Assembly (NCBI GenBank): GCA_022825705.1
Contig: JAJDWH010000036.1
Coordinates: forward strand, 248,001-312,000
From: Alphaproteobacteria bacterium
Lineage (GTDB): Bacteria > Pseudomonadota > Alphaproteobacteria > TMED109
DNA: 64,000 bases
Direction of reading: 5' to 3'
Position numbers and translations under genes: made by a program. Under the pieces are notes generated by a model. That model was given only the letters and a program-made list of their open reading frames with translations. It was not told the DNA's origin and searched no databases. Shown one piece after another: positions 36,065 to 45,031 of this stretch (position 1 is its first letter; each line of letters begins with the position of its first letter).

Positions 36065-37255
36065 ATGATTCTGCGTGATCGTTTGCTGACCACCGGTCGG
36101 GAGTCAAGGGCGCAGCAGTACGTCGGTCGGGCGCAGTTGCGTGCGTGTGCGGCCACTCTTGGGTTCGGGATCCTCATCGCGCTGGCGCACGCGGGCACGG
36201 CGGCAGGCGCAGCGGTGGACAACGTTCGGATCGGGGCGCCGGAGGGCGGGCGCACGGACGCTGAGGCCGTCACGCGGGTGGTCGTCGAGTTGTCGGCGCC
36301 CGCTCCATACGAGACCTTCGTGCTCCAGGAGCCGGATCGCCTCGTGATTGACGTGTCGGCCGGCCTCGGGGAACTGGGCCGGGTTGCGGCCGCCGGCGCC
36401 GTACAGCGCATTCGAGTCGGCCGCCGCGAGGCTCAGGTCACACGCCTGGTATTCGATACTGCGGGCGCCTTTCTCCTGTACAGGCACTTTACACTCCCGC
36501 CGGATGGTGGTCGGCCGGACCGGATTGTCCTTGATCTGAAAGGGGGGCTGGCAGAACCCCGCGCGCGCAACACGCCGTTCACCGTCATCGTCGACGCAGG
36601 ACACGGTGGCAAGGACCCGGGTGCGCTGCGGGGGTCGCTACGGGAAAAGGACCTGACGCTTGCGGCCGCCAAGATGTTGCGGGAGATCCTCCGGAAGCGG
36701 AAATACAAGGTCGTCCTGACCCGTGAAACCGACGTGTACATTCCGCTCCGCAAGCGAGTCGAGATCTCTGTCCAAGCGGAGGGTGACCTGTTTGTGTCGT
36801 TGCACGCCGATGCGGTCAACCGACCCGGGCCCCGCGGCCTCAGTGCGTACACGCTGTCCGACAAGGCGTCGGACCGACTGGCCGAAACGCTGGCCAGGGA
36901 TGCGGATGCAGTCGATGCGGTGCTGGACGTGGCCAACCTGCAAACGTACGACCGGCAGGTCCAAAGTGCGATGATGGATCTGACCCGTACCGGAGCTCGC
37001 AATCTTTCGGCGCAGTTCGCCGAGTCGCTGGTCGCATCACTCGGAGAGCGCGGAATTAGGCTCCTCCAGCGGCCGCACCGGCAGGCAAACTTTGCCGTGC
37101 TGCGCGGATTTCATATTCCGTCGGTGCTGATCGAAATGGGCTTCGTCTCCAACGCGAAGGATGCGAAGCTCCTTGCCAGCCCCAAGTACCGACGCCAGTT
37201 GATGACCGCCATCGCGGACTACGTGGATCACTATTTCAAGACACGCGGATTCTGA
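36065..37255 (+). CDS. amiC: N-acetylmuramoyl-L-alanine amidase (AmiC-type)
   Basis: Periplasmic zinc amidase that cleaves septal peptidoglycan for daughter-cell separation. 396 aa. An N-terminal export signal (ATLGFGILIALAHAGTAAGA) follows about 30 charged residues. An AMIN domain (about 60-160) precedes the amidase_3 domain, with zinc ligands in VIVDAGHGGKDPGA, Glu in LREKDLTL, His in SLHADAVN and the catalytic Glu in VLIEMGFVSN. The ATG at 36065 is one choice; the signal suggests a later start is also possible. PBP1A (mrcA), usually adjacent, lies 4.5 kb further on. Confidence 0.94.
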   Translation: MILRDRLLTTGRESRAQQYVGRAQLRACAATLGFGILIALAHAGTAAGAAVDNVRIGAPEGGRTDAEAVTRVVVELSAPAPYETFVLQEPDRLVIDVSAGLGELGRVAAAGAVQRIRVGRREAQVTRLVFDTAGAFLLYRHFTLPPDGGRPDRIVLDLKGGLAEPRARNTPFTVIVDAGHGGKDPGALRGSLREKDLTLAAAKMLREILRKRKYKVVLTRETDVYIPLRKRVEISVQAEGDLFVSLHADAVNRPGPRGLSAYTLSDKASDRLAETLARDADAVDAVLDVANLQTYDRQVQSAMMDLTRTGARNLSAQFAESLVASLGERGIRLLQRPHRQANFAVLRGFHIPSVLIEMGFVSNAKDAKLLASPKYRRQLMTAIADYVDHYFKTRGF

Positions 37256-37354
37256 AGCACCGCTGGATTCCGGGTCCGGCAGCCAGAACGATTCGTCCGG
37301 CCGGAAGCGGCGTCGCGCCGGTCCGGATTCACCAGCGCCGTTTCCAGAAGCCTT

Positions 37355-37396
37355 CCGGCTAGGCCGGCTGTCAGCGAAGCCAGCTGGCCTAGCTGG
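37355..37396 (+). terminator. Two short hairpins between amiC and a convergent lipoprotein gene
   Basis: CCGGC-TAG-GCCGG at 37355-37367 and CCAGCT-GGCCT-AGCTGG at 37380-37396 are perfect inverted repeats between two converging genes. No T-run follows, so a terminator role is only suggested by position. Confidence 0.25.
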
Positions 37397-37431
37397 CGGA
37401 TGAAGCGACTGCGATCGGAAACGCCGCCCAC

Positions 37432-38457
37432 TTAGCGTTCGGGCGGCGTGGTCGTTGCTGGTGTCAGCGCATCGAAGATGCCGGTAAAGCGCCCATGCGA
37501 ACCATCGTGTTCAGCGAACAGCACATCGGTCGAGCCGACCACACGCCGGGGAGCGCCATCCACATCTGGTACGTTCGAGAACTGTCCTCGCCAAGTCCCG
37601 GCGCTGTCCACGATGGTGCGGTCGGGATGATCAACGGTAACGGCGATGTCCTCGAAAGCCCCATTGGCGCCAATCGAGGCCGCAAAGTGCACATCGTAGC
37701 CGGCAGGCAACGCCGCGGGGTCGTCCGCCCCCCACGGCACGGCCGGAGCAAGATGGCGACCGGGTGCGGTTTCGATCGGCCCCGGACACCCGAGACACCC
37801 GGTGATGCGGTTCTGGTCAAAGTCGGCCGTCAACGAGACCGGGCCCGCAAATTCCGTGACCTCGGTGGACTCGGCCAGCTCACCCCACGCCCGTCCGTAA
37901 TTGTACGTGTACAGACCACCCATCCCGCCGACGTAGGTAGCGGTCCCCGTGACAGGGAGGTCAGGCGGGTTGGCCGGATCAAGTTCCGGGCCATCGAGAA
38001 AGACCCCGCGAGTGGCAGACTCGATCGCCCAAGCGGGGACATCCGGCGGGTAGAGCAGCCACCATCCCGCCGCTAGGTAGTCGGTCGAATCGGTGGCATT
38101 CCAGGAAACAACGGCATAGAGCAACACCCGACCGTCGTAATGATTGTCCACCAGCAGCCATTCACGACTGGAATGATTGGGTTGGACAGGTCGGGAAAGA
38201 AATCGTGCCCACGTGAATTCAAGATCTTGGACGGTATCGAGGGTGCGGGGCTGCCCGTTTGGGGTCGGCACGTCGATACTGAGCACGCCGTTGGCGAAGG
38301 ACGTCCTCGTCCGAAACGGCTGGGACTCGGGCGTGAGCGTGGGGATCTCGACCGGTGGCAGGGGCCCGGCCTCATCGGCAACCTCCCCGCCCCGACACGC
38401 GCCGAGAGTCAGGACCACCCCCGCCATGGCGACGACGAGCCCTCGCTGGAAATTCAT
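37432..38457 (-). CDS. Lipoprotein with transferrin-binding-protein-like (TbpB) barrel domain
   Basis: 341-aa predicted lipoprotein: signal helix and lipobox LTLGAC with Cys21. The middle reads TGTATYVGGMGGLYTYNYG, followed by FAGPVSLTADFDQNRITGCLG, the strand-turn pattern of the TbpB-like beta-barrel found in surface lipoproteins. The last part has GAFEDIAVTVDHP and VGSTDVLFAEHDGSHGRFTG, a second barrel-like strand set ending in FTGIFDA. No TonB-dependent receptor is adjacent, so iron uptake is not implied. Related solute-binding-like proteins are common as orphans in Alphaproteobacteria. Convergent with amiC. Confidence 0.7.
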   Translation of the reverse strand: MNFQRGLVVAMAGVVLTLGACRGGEVADEAGPLPPVEIPTLTPESQPFRTRTSFANGVLSIDVPTPNGQPRTLDTVQDLEFTWARFLSRPVQPNHSSREWLLVDNHYDGRVLLYAVVSWNATDSTDYLAAGWWLLYPPDVPAWAIESATRGVFLDGPELDPANPPDLPVTGTATYVGGMGGLYTYNYGRAWGELAESTEVTEFAGPVSLTADFDQNRITGCLGCPGPIETAPGRHLAPAVPWGADDPAALPAGYDVHFAASIGANGAFEDIAVTVDHPDRTIVDSAGTWRGQFSNVPDVDGAPRRVVGSTDVLFAEHDGSHGRFTGIFDALTPATTTPPER

Positions 38458-38914
38458 CAGGTTCGTTCCCGTGTGGCAAGGAAAGTCGATACTCGGGATT
38501 CACAGTATGCGTTAGCGCCTCCCGGCAAGCATCCCTGATGTCTTCAGTCGTGCGGAACCAGTCGCTTCTGAACACGACACGCCCGACGGCACCGGGATGC
38601 CGTGACCTGCTCGTGTGGATTCGGACCGGTGAGAACGAGGGTCTCCCAGATGCTCTGCCCTGGGGCCGGTGTGCCTGCTTCGAAATACTCGCCGACTTGA
38701 TCGTCCTTGATGATCTAACTGCGCCGAAGGATGCAAATGGTCGCGGCATGTGCGACAGGTTGTCGATCCTGCAGAGCGACATTCGGGAACCACTACGGAA
38801 GACGAACAAACGCTCCGCGCCGCTGTCACGACGCGAAGTACGACCACAATTGTGAATGGGGCTCGACGCTGTACGGGACGTTCTGGAACGTCGCCCGGCG
38901 GGTGCGAGGCGGCC
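38458..38914. other. 457-base region without a gene
   Basis: Lies between the start of the lipoprotein gene and the 3' end of tRNA-Glu. Short open frames here have no ribosome site or family resemblance. I see no repeat or structured RNA. Confidence 0.5.
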
Positions 38915-38990
38915 TGGTGACCCCTAGGGGAATCGAACCCCTGTTTCCGCCGTGAGAGGGCGGCGTCCTGGACCGCTAGACGAAGGGGCC
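38915..38990 (-). tRNA. tRNA-Glu (anticodon CTC)
   Basis: A 76-base cloverleaf on the minus strand. Acceptor stem GGCCCCT pairs with AGGGGTC, discriminator A and CCA encoded. The anticodon stem CCGCC/GGCGG holds loop CTCTCAC, giving anticodon CTC for GAG codons. The T arm is CAGGGGTTCGATTCCCCTA-like. The gene resembles alphaproteobacterial tRNA-Glu(TTC) closely apart from the anticodon. Confidence 0.96.
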
Positions 38991-39406
38991 CCGCGTGTTC
39001 TCCGACGCGTGCAGGACAGTACCGCGTTGGCACCAACCTGTTTCGCCTCGGCGGTACTTGGCTACCGGCGCTGGAAGTCGGAGACGGCGAGTGTGCCAAC
39101 GAAGCGGTGCTGACGCAACAAACTCAGGGAGGGTCATCGGCGCGCCGCGCACGTTTGGATGAATGCACCACGGGGAGATGGCCGACGCCGCGTATGCAGC
39201 GCGGGCCTCGGCCCGGCTCCGAACTGCGCGCCGCCGTCTTCCGGGCACCGAGCTAATCCTGGATCCTGAGCCTCGCGCCCCTTGGTCGGAGGATTCGGCC
39301 GTGCCGGCAACCATGGTACCGTGTGGCGGTGCAGCACGGTCCGTGATTGACCGCTGCCCCATGATCTTCTCCGTGCGTCTCGCGCCCCGTCGTCAAGAGT
39401 CCTGAG
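38991..39406. other. 416-base region upstream of lnt
   Basis: Contains the promoter side of tRNA-Glu (minus) and presumably of lnt (plus). An 80-codon frame at 39163-39405 has no recognisable product and is probably chance. Nothing else seen. Confidence 0.5.
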
Positions 39407-40957
39407 ATGTCCTGGAGCGGCCGCTCGATTCCGCGTCGAATTTCGGAAAGCCGCGTGCTCCGCGCGGCTTCGGCAGTGCTGGCGGGCGCGGCTTCTGCGG
39501 CGGCGTTCGCGCCGGTTCACGCCGTACCGGTGCTATGGGTGTCGTTTCCGATCCTGGCCTGGCTGATCAGCACCGGCGGGCTTCGCCGGGCTTTCTGGAC
39601 TGGCTGGGCTTTCGGCTTCGGTCAGTTCGCGGCAGGGCTCTACTGGATCGGCGCCTCTTTCGTCTACACAGGGCAGTTCGGTTGGATCGCCGGCGGCATC
39701 GCCGTCGCGGGATTGTCAGCCGGGCTCGCGGCGTTTCCGGCGTCGGCGGCATTGGTGGCCCGGGCGTTCGACTCGCTGCCCCGTCGACTGGTCGCCCTTG
39801 GCGCGGCGTGGGTGCTCACCGAAGGGCTTCGAAGCTGGCTGTTGACCGGTTTCCCGTGGAATCTCACGGGCCAGGTCTGGGCCTTTTCCGTCGAGACCCT
39901 GCAGCCGGCGGCGTGGATCGGCACGCACGGTCTCGGGGCCGTGACCGTGTTCGCGGCGCTGGCGCCTGCCGCCTTGGCCAGCCGCCGGTTACGGTTGGGG
40001 CTGTTACTGCCCGCCCCGTTGGCGGCCGTGCTCTTTCTTGGCTTCCTGCGGGACAATGTCCGGACCCTCGATCTGGGCGAAGGTCCCGTGGTTCGGATCG
40101 TCCAGGGCAACGTTCCGCAGGCTGCCCGGCTCGACGCGTCCCGGTTCGACGACAACCTGCGGCAGTACGTCGTCACCTCGCGGACGCCGCCTGCGGACCC
40201 GCCCCCAAAGCTGGTGATCTGGCCGGAGGCCGTCGTGCCATTCGATCCGACGGGGCGGGAGGACATTCGGCGGAATGTTCGCGACGTCCAGCAGGCGATC
40301 CCCGGTGACGTCCGGCTCGCTACCGGGGGCTTCAGGATCCGTCCGGCCGATGGCGCTGTGTTCAACAGCCTGTTCTTCCTGGCTCCGGACGGCCAGGTAG
40401 AAGCGTTTTATGACAAGGTGCATCTCGTGCCGTTCGGAGAGTTTCTCCCGCTTGCAGCATGGCTGCCCGACGTTCTGCGACCGGTGACGGGACGCGGAAT
40501 GCAGGGTGCCGATGTGCGCGCCCGTGTATCCATTCCGGGTTTCCCGCCGGTGGCACCCGCGATCTGCTACGAGATCATCTTTCCCACGTCGACGGGAGAG
40601 CCGGAGCGGCCGGCTTGGCTGCTGAACGTGACCAACGATGCATGGTTCGGGCGCACCTCGGGGCCCTATCAGCACTTTGCCCAGGCCCGCCTCCGAGCCG
40701 TCGAGGAGGGCCTGCCGGTCGTCCGGGCCGCGAACACCGGCATATCCGCCGTGATCGACGCGCGCGGCCGTGTACTTGCCCGGCTGGCACTGGGTCAGCG
40801 TGGTGTGATCGACCACCCCCTGCCGGTGCCCGAGAAGCCGCCACTGCACGCAAGGATGGGTGACGTACCGCTGTTCGGGGCGCTGTTTGCGCTCCTGGTG
40901 CTCATGTTGGCGACCATCCGTCAGAAGCCGGGAGTCGATGATGGCGCCAAGGATTGA
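39407..40957 (+). CDS. lnt: Apolipoprotein N-acyltransferase
   Basis: Inner-membrane enzyme that adds the third acyl chain to lipoprotein N-termini. 516 aa. N-terminal membrane helices (to about residue 210) include GFPWNLTGQVWAF, typical of Lnt. The nitrilase-like domain carries the catalytic triad: Glu in LVIWPEAVVPF, Lys in FYDKVHLVPFGEFLP and Cys in APAICYEIIFP. Start ATG at 39407, weak ribosome site. In other Alphaproteobacteria lnt follows corC, but here it lies 15 kb away beside tRNA-Glu. Confidence 0.95.
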   Translation: MSWSGRSIPRRISESRVLRAASAVLAGAASAAAFAPVHAVPVLWVSFPILAWLISTGGLRRAFWTGWAFGFGQFAAGLYWIGASFVYTGQFGWIAGGIAVAGLSAGLAAFPASAALVARAFDSLPRRLVALGAAWVLTEGLRSWLLTGFPWNLTGQVWAFSVETLQPAAWIGTHGLGAVTVFAALAPAALASRRLRLGLLLPAPLAAVLFLGFLRDNVRTLDLGEGPVVRIVQGNVPQAARLDASRFDDNLRQYVVTSRTPPADPPPKLVIWPEAVVPFDPTGREDIRRNVRDVQQAIPGDVRLATGGFRIRPADGAVFNSLFFLAPDGQVEAFYDKVHLVPFGEFLPLAAWLPDVLRPVTGRGMQGADVRARVSIPGFPPVAPAICYEIIFPTSTGEPERPAWLLNVTNDAWFGRTSGPYQHFAQARLRAVEEGLPVVRAANTGISAVIDARGRVLARLALGQRGVIDHPLPVPEKPPLHARMGDVPLFGALFALLVLMLATIRQKPGVDDGAKD

Positions 40958-40988
40958 CCTCAGCGGCAATCCGCTCCATGACTAGTCC

Positions 40989-41798
40989 ATGACGACTTCT
41001 GCCCCCGCCGCTGACCCGGTACGTGAGGCCGCCGCGTGGATCGCGCGCCACCGCCTGGAGCGTCACCCCCTCGCCGCCCTCCCCGAGCGCCTCCGGCCGC
41101 GGGACGAGACGACCGCCTATGCCGTCCAGCATGCGCTGCACCAGGAGCTCACGGCTGCGGGATTCGGCCAGCGCGCGGGTTGGAAGATCGGATGCACCAA
41201 CACCCAGATGCAGCGCTACCTGGGGATCGGTCATCCCGCGGGCGGCGGGGTCATGGCCGCCAATGTCCATCATGGGACCGGTCGTTTCCGCCACGCCGAT
41301 TTCATCCGACCTGGTGTCGAGGTCGAGATTGCCGTGCGGCTCCGCACCTCTCTTCATGCCGCTGACGGGCCCTTCCGAGGCGAAGACATGGTCGACGTGG
41401 TCGACGAGATCATGCCGGCGATCGAGATCGTGGACGATCGCTACGTGGACCGGGCCGAATTGGATACACCGACCCTGATCGCCGACGATTTCTTTGACGC
41501 TGCCGCGGTGCTGGGCACGGCGAGAAGGTTGACCGCGGAGCTTGACCTGGCCGCTCTCGCAGGGGAGGTGCGCATCAACGGGGAGACGTGCTCTAAGGGA
41601 CGTGGAAGCGACATCCTGGGGCATCCGCTCAACGCACTGGCCTGGCTAGCTTCCCACGCAACGGCCTGTGGCGGCACGTTGCGGGCGGGCGAGTTTGTCT
41701 TGTTGGGCAGCGTGACCGCCATTCAGTGGGTTGAGCGCGGGGCCGAGGTGGAGGGAGTGTTCGACGGGCTGGGAGCTGCGCGTGCCACTATCGGTTGA
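40989..41798 (+). CDS. 2-Keto-4-pentenoate hydratase/FAH-family protein
   Basis: 269-aa protein of the fumarylacetoacetate hydrolase superfamily, like MhpD/XylJ hydratases and 4-oxalocrotonate decarboxylases of meta-cleavage pathways. Metal-binding acids are in RPGVEVEIAVRL and MPAIEIVDDRYVD, followed by the ADDFFDAAAVLG stretch and GHPLNALAWLA. ATG at 40989. No other meta-cleavage gene is near. Its end overlaps the GTG of mrcA by 17 bases, so the two are transcribed together despite unrelated roles. Confidence 0.85.
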   Translation: MTTSAPAADPVREAAAWIARHRLERHPLAALPERLRPRDETTAYAVQHALHQELTAAGFGQRAGWKIGCTNTQMQRYLGIGHPAGGGVMAANVHHGTGRFRHADFIRPGVEVEIAVRLRTSLHAADGPFRGEDMVDVVDEIMPAIEIVDDRYVDRAELDTPTLIADDFFDAAAVLGTARRLTAELDLAALAGEVRINGETCSKGRGSDILGHPLNALAWLASHATACGGTLRAGEFVLLGSVTAIQWVERGAEVEGVFDGLGAARATIG

Positions 41799-44232
41799 TC
41801 CCAACGACGCAGCGTTGTTCCGGCGCACCTCCGGACTAAAGCCCGGGCACGAGGCCCCGCCGAGCCGCTGGCGAAGGTGGATGCGCAGGCTTGCGGTGGG
41901 CTTCGGAATGGCCGGCCTGCTGGGGGTGGCCGTCGGCATCGTCGCGGTGATCGTCGTGCTCAGCCAATTCGGGCAGGGTCTGCCCGAGTACCGACAGCTC
42001 ATGGATTACGAGCCGGCGGAAACGTCGCGCACCTACGCTGCCGACGGTCAGCCACTCGGCCGCTACGCGGAGCAGGATCGGCAATTCGTGCCGATCCGTT
42101 CCATCCCGGAGCAGGTGGCGAATGCCTTCATCGCGGCGGAAGACAGGAACTTCTGGACGCATTCAGGGCTGGACTACGTCGGCATTGCGCGAGCCGTCGT
42201 CCAGAACGCTCGCCGCATCGCAGACGGCCGCCGCCTGATCGGCGCCTCGACGATCACCCAGCAGGTGGCAAAGACGTTCCTGCTGACGCGAACGGTCTCG
42301 ATTGAACGGAAGGTGAAGGAAGCCCTGCTTGCGCTCCGCATGGAACGCGTGCTCAGCAAGGAGCGCATCCTGGAGCTCTATCTCAACGAGATCTACCTCG
42401 GGCTCCGCTCGTACGGGGTGGCCGCCGCGGCGCGCAACTACTTCGACAAATCCCTGGACGAGCTGTCCCTGGCCGAAATGGCTTACCTGGCGGCGCTGCC
42501 GAAAGGCCCCAACAACTACCATCCGGAACTACGGCGCGAAGCGGCGCTCGAGCGGCGCGCCTATGTGCTGCGGCGGATGACCGAGGAGGGTTTCGTTACC
42601 GCCGAGGCCGCATCGTCTGCCCAGGCGGAACCACTCACCTCGGTGGCGCGGGAGGGCCGGGATGCACTGGTCGCAGCCCCGCATTTTGCCGAGGAAGTTC
42701 GGCGATGGATCGCGGACTCGATGGGCGAGGAAGTGCTCTACCAGGGCGGTCTGACGGTGACGACCACGCTTGAGCCCACGCTGCAGCAGATTGCGGCCGA
42801 TGTGCTTCGGGATGGGCTGGAGGCATACGACCGACGGCACGGCTACCGGGGGCCGGTTTGGACCATCGACGATCCGGCAGGAACGGACTGGGCCGGGCAA
42901 CTGTCCGATCCGGGCGCTTGGCCGGTACGAATTCCGCCCCACCTGGAACCCGCCGTGGTGCTGGAAATCGACGGCCAGGGGGCCCGTGTCGGGCTGGCGG
43001 GCGGTGCCGTCATGGACCTGACGCGGACCGACATGGCCTGGGCGCTGGAAGGCGGCGAAGACGGGAATCCCGCCGAGCTCCTGGAACCGGGCGACGTGAT
43101 GCTGGTGGAGATGCTGGGCAGCGCCGGGGAGCGGCAGCCGGCGCTGCGGCAACTCCCGGAGGTTGAAGGTGCCCTCGTGGCGCTCGATCCCCGGAACGGG
43201 CGGGTGCTGGCGCTCGTCGGTGGGTACGGTGAGGGGGAGTTCGGGTTCAATCGGGCCACGCAGGCCAAGCGTCAACCCGGTTCGGCCTTCAAGCCCTTCG
43301 TCTATCTGGCGGCCCTGGAAGACGGTCTGACGCCTGGAAGCCTCGTCCTCGACGCACCGCTGGTGATCGATCAGGGACCGCACCTGGAGGAATGGCGCCC
43401 ACAGAACTATGTGGCCGGTCGGTTCTATGGCCCGCGTACGCTCCGGGACGGCTTGGAGCGATCCCGGAATGTCATGACCATACGGCTGGCCAACACCTTG
43501 GGGGTGGAACGTGTGGCCGAGGTCGCCGAACGCTTCGGTCTGGGGTTGCCGCAGCCGTTTCTCGCCACGGCGCTGGGCACGACCGAGACCACGCCGCTGG
43601 CGCTTGCGTCAGCGTACGCGACGCTGCTGAACGGCGGCCGGCGGATCGAGCCGGCGTTCGTCGAACGCGTGCAGGACCGGCACGGGCGCACGATCCATCG
43701 CCGCGACCTGCGGCGCTGTCCGGCGTGCGGATTCGAATCGGAGTTGCCGCCGGACTTGCCGCCGCTCGGCATCCCCGTGGCTGACCCGGTCAACACGTTT
43801 CAGGTGACGTGGATGCTGAAGGGAGTGGTCGAGGTCGGGACCGCGCGCCGCCTGGCGAACCTTGGCATGCCGCTGGCGGGCAAGACCGGGACCACGAACG
43901 ACTTCCTCGATGCGTGGTTCGTGGGGTTCTCGCCGAACCTTGTCGTCTGCGTATTTGTCGGCTACGACCAGCCCAGGAACCTCGGTCGCGGAGAAAGCGG
44001 CGGCCGCGTGGCGGCGCCCATCTTCGGAGCCTTCATGGAACGGGCGCTGGCCGAAGGGTCGGCATCGCCGTTCCGGATTCCGGACGGCGTCGACATGGTG
44101 CGAATCGACGCGGAGACCGGCCGGCGGCCGGTGCCGGATTCGCAACGGGTGATCTTCGAGGCGTTCGCGCGCGGCACCGGCCCGGAATCGGCCGGGGCCA
44201 CGGTGCGCGGCTTCGAGGATGAAATCTACTGA
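41782..44232 (+). CDS. mrcA: Penicillin-binding protein 1A
   Basis: Bifunctional class A peptidoglycan synthase, 816 aa. Cytoplasmic tail and one helix (GFGMAGLLGVAVGIVAVIVVL) come first. The glycosyltransferase domain has the catalytic Glu in FIAAEDRNFWTHSG, then STITQQVAKTFLL. The transpeptidase domain has the nucleophile Ser in PGSAFKPFVYLA, the SRN motif (LERSRNVMT) and KTGTTNDFLDAWFVG. An OB-like insertion lies between them. GTG at 41782 with GGGAG 6 bases ahead, inside the end of the hydratase gene. Family synteny with amiC is broken by inserted genes. Confidence 0.96.
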   Translation: MPLSVDPNDAALFRRTSGLKPGHEAPPSRWRRWMRRLAVGFGMAGLLGVAVGIVAVIVVLSQFGQGLPEYRQLMDYEPAETSRTYAADGQPLGRYAEQDRQFVPIRSIPEQVANAFIAAEDRNFWTHSGLDYVGIARAVVQNARRIADGRRLIGASTITQQVAKTFLLTRTVSIERKVKEALLALRMERVLSKERILELYLNEIYLGLRSYGVAAAARNYFDKSLDELSLAEMAYLAALPKGPNNYHPELRREAALERRAYVLRRMTEEGFVTAEAASSAQAEPLTSVAREGRDALVAAPHFAEEVRRWIADSMGEEVLYQGGLTVTTTLEPTLQQIAADVLRDGLEAYDRRHGYRGPVWTIDDPAGTDWAGQLSDPGAWPVRIPPHLEPAVVLEIDGQGARVGLAGGAVMDLTRTDMAWALEGGEDGNPAELLEPGDVMLVEMLGSAGERQPALRQLPEVEGALVALDPRNGRVLALVGGYGEGEFGFNRATQAKRQPGSAFKPFVYLAALEDGLTPGSLVLDAPLVIDQGPHLEEWRPQNYVAGRFYGPRTLRDGLERSRNVMTIRLANTLGVERVAEVAERFGLGLPQPFLATALGTTETTPLALASAYATLLNGGRRIEPAFVERVQDRHGRTIHRRDLRRCPACGFESELPPDLPPLGIPVADPVNTFQVTWMLKGVVEVGTARRLANLGMPLAGKTGTTNDFLDAWFVGFSPNLVVCVFVGYDQPRNLGRGESGGRVAAPIFGAFMERALAEGSASPFRIPDGVDMVRIDAETGRRPVPDSQRVIFEAFARGTGPESAGATVRGFEDEIY

Positions 44233-44262
44233 CGGCGACGGATGTCCGCAGGGTGCGGTGGG

Positions 44263-45012
44263 TCAGGCGTCATATCCCGGGTTGCAACGATCCAGCAGGC
44301 GTTTCGACGCGCTGAAGAACGTGTCCGCCGTGCAGAGGCCCGATTCGGCCTCGCGCGCCACGTCCGCGGCGATCGCAGCAGCATCCGAATCCGGCACCCG
44401 CTTGAGCGGCCTCCCGGTTGACATCGCCGCGACTTGCGCGGCGCATGCCCGCTCCAGGAAGTACAGGTCCTCCCAGGCGCGCGCGACCGTCCGGCCGGTC
44501 ACGAGGACGCCGTGGTTCGCCATGAAGAGCACGTTGCTGTCACCGATCGCGTCGACGATCGGGGCGGCCTTGACCTCGTCCAGCACCACCCCGTCAAAGT
44601 CCGTCATGGTCGCGGTGCGGCCGAAGAACCGGCAGGCATTCTGGTCGGCCATGTGCAACCCGCCGTCATCGATCATGCAGAGCGCGAGCGCTGCGCGCAT
44701 GTGCGTGTGCATCACGCAGGCGGCGTCCTGCCGCGCGCGGTGCACGGCCCCATGAATCAGAAATGCGGTGGGCTCGGCGATGCCGTCCCCGTCGACGACG
44801 TTCCCGTCCCCGTCGACGACCAGCAACGAACTGGCGGTGACCTCAGACCAGTGCATGCCGTACGGGATCAGCAGGTAGCGGTCTTCCTCGTCGGGCACGG
44901 CCAGGGTCAGGTGGTTGTCAATGCCCTCCGACAGCCCGTAGTGGTCAGCCAGCCGATACGCGGCGGCCAGATCCACCCGGGCTACCCGTTCGGCGTTGTG
45001 GGAACTCCGCAT
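44263..45012 (-). CDS. Class II aldolase/adducin family protein
   Basis: 249-aa zinc aldolase-fold protein. The zinc-binding HxH is in VMHTHMRAALAL and the third His in LFMANHGVLVTG; EGIDNHLTLAVP carries the substrate-side motif in place of the usual GNxS. Members act as sugar-phosphate aldolases or decarboxylases, and many cluster with catabolic dehydrogenases. Last gene of a six-gene minus-strand operon, 19 bases after the Zn alcohol dehydrogenase. ATG at 45012. Substrate unknown. Confidence 0.86.
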   Translation of the reverse strand: MRSSHNAERVARVDLAAAYRLADHYGLSEGIDNHLTLAVPDEEDRYLLIPYGMHWSEVTASSLLVVDGDGNVVDGDGIAEPTAFLIHGAVHRARQDAACVMHTHMRAALALCMIDDGGLHMADQNACRFFGRTATMTDFDGVVLDEVKAAPIVDAIGDSNVLFMANHGVLVTGRTVARAWEDLYFLERACAAQVAAMSTGRPLKRVPDSDAAAIAADVAREAESGLCTADTFFSASKRLLDRCNPGYDA

Positions 45013-45031
45013 GACGGCTCCGGTGTCCTGA

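Noticed and set aside
39163-39405. 80-codon frame upstream of lnt
   Set aside because: No motif, no ribosome site; likely chance.
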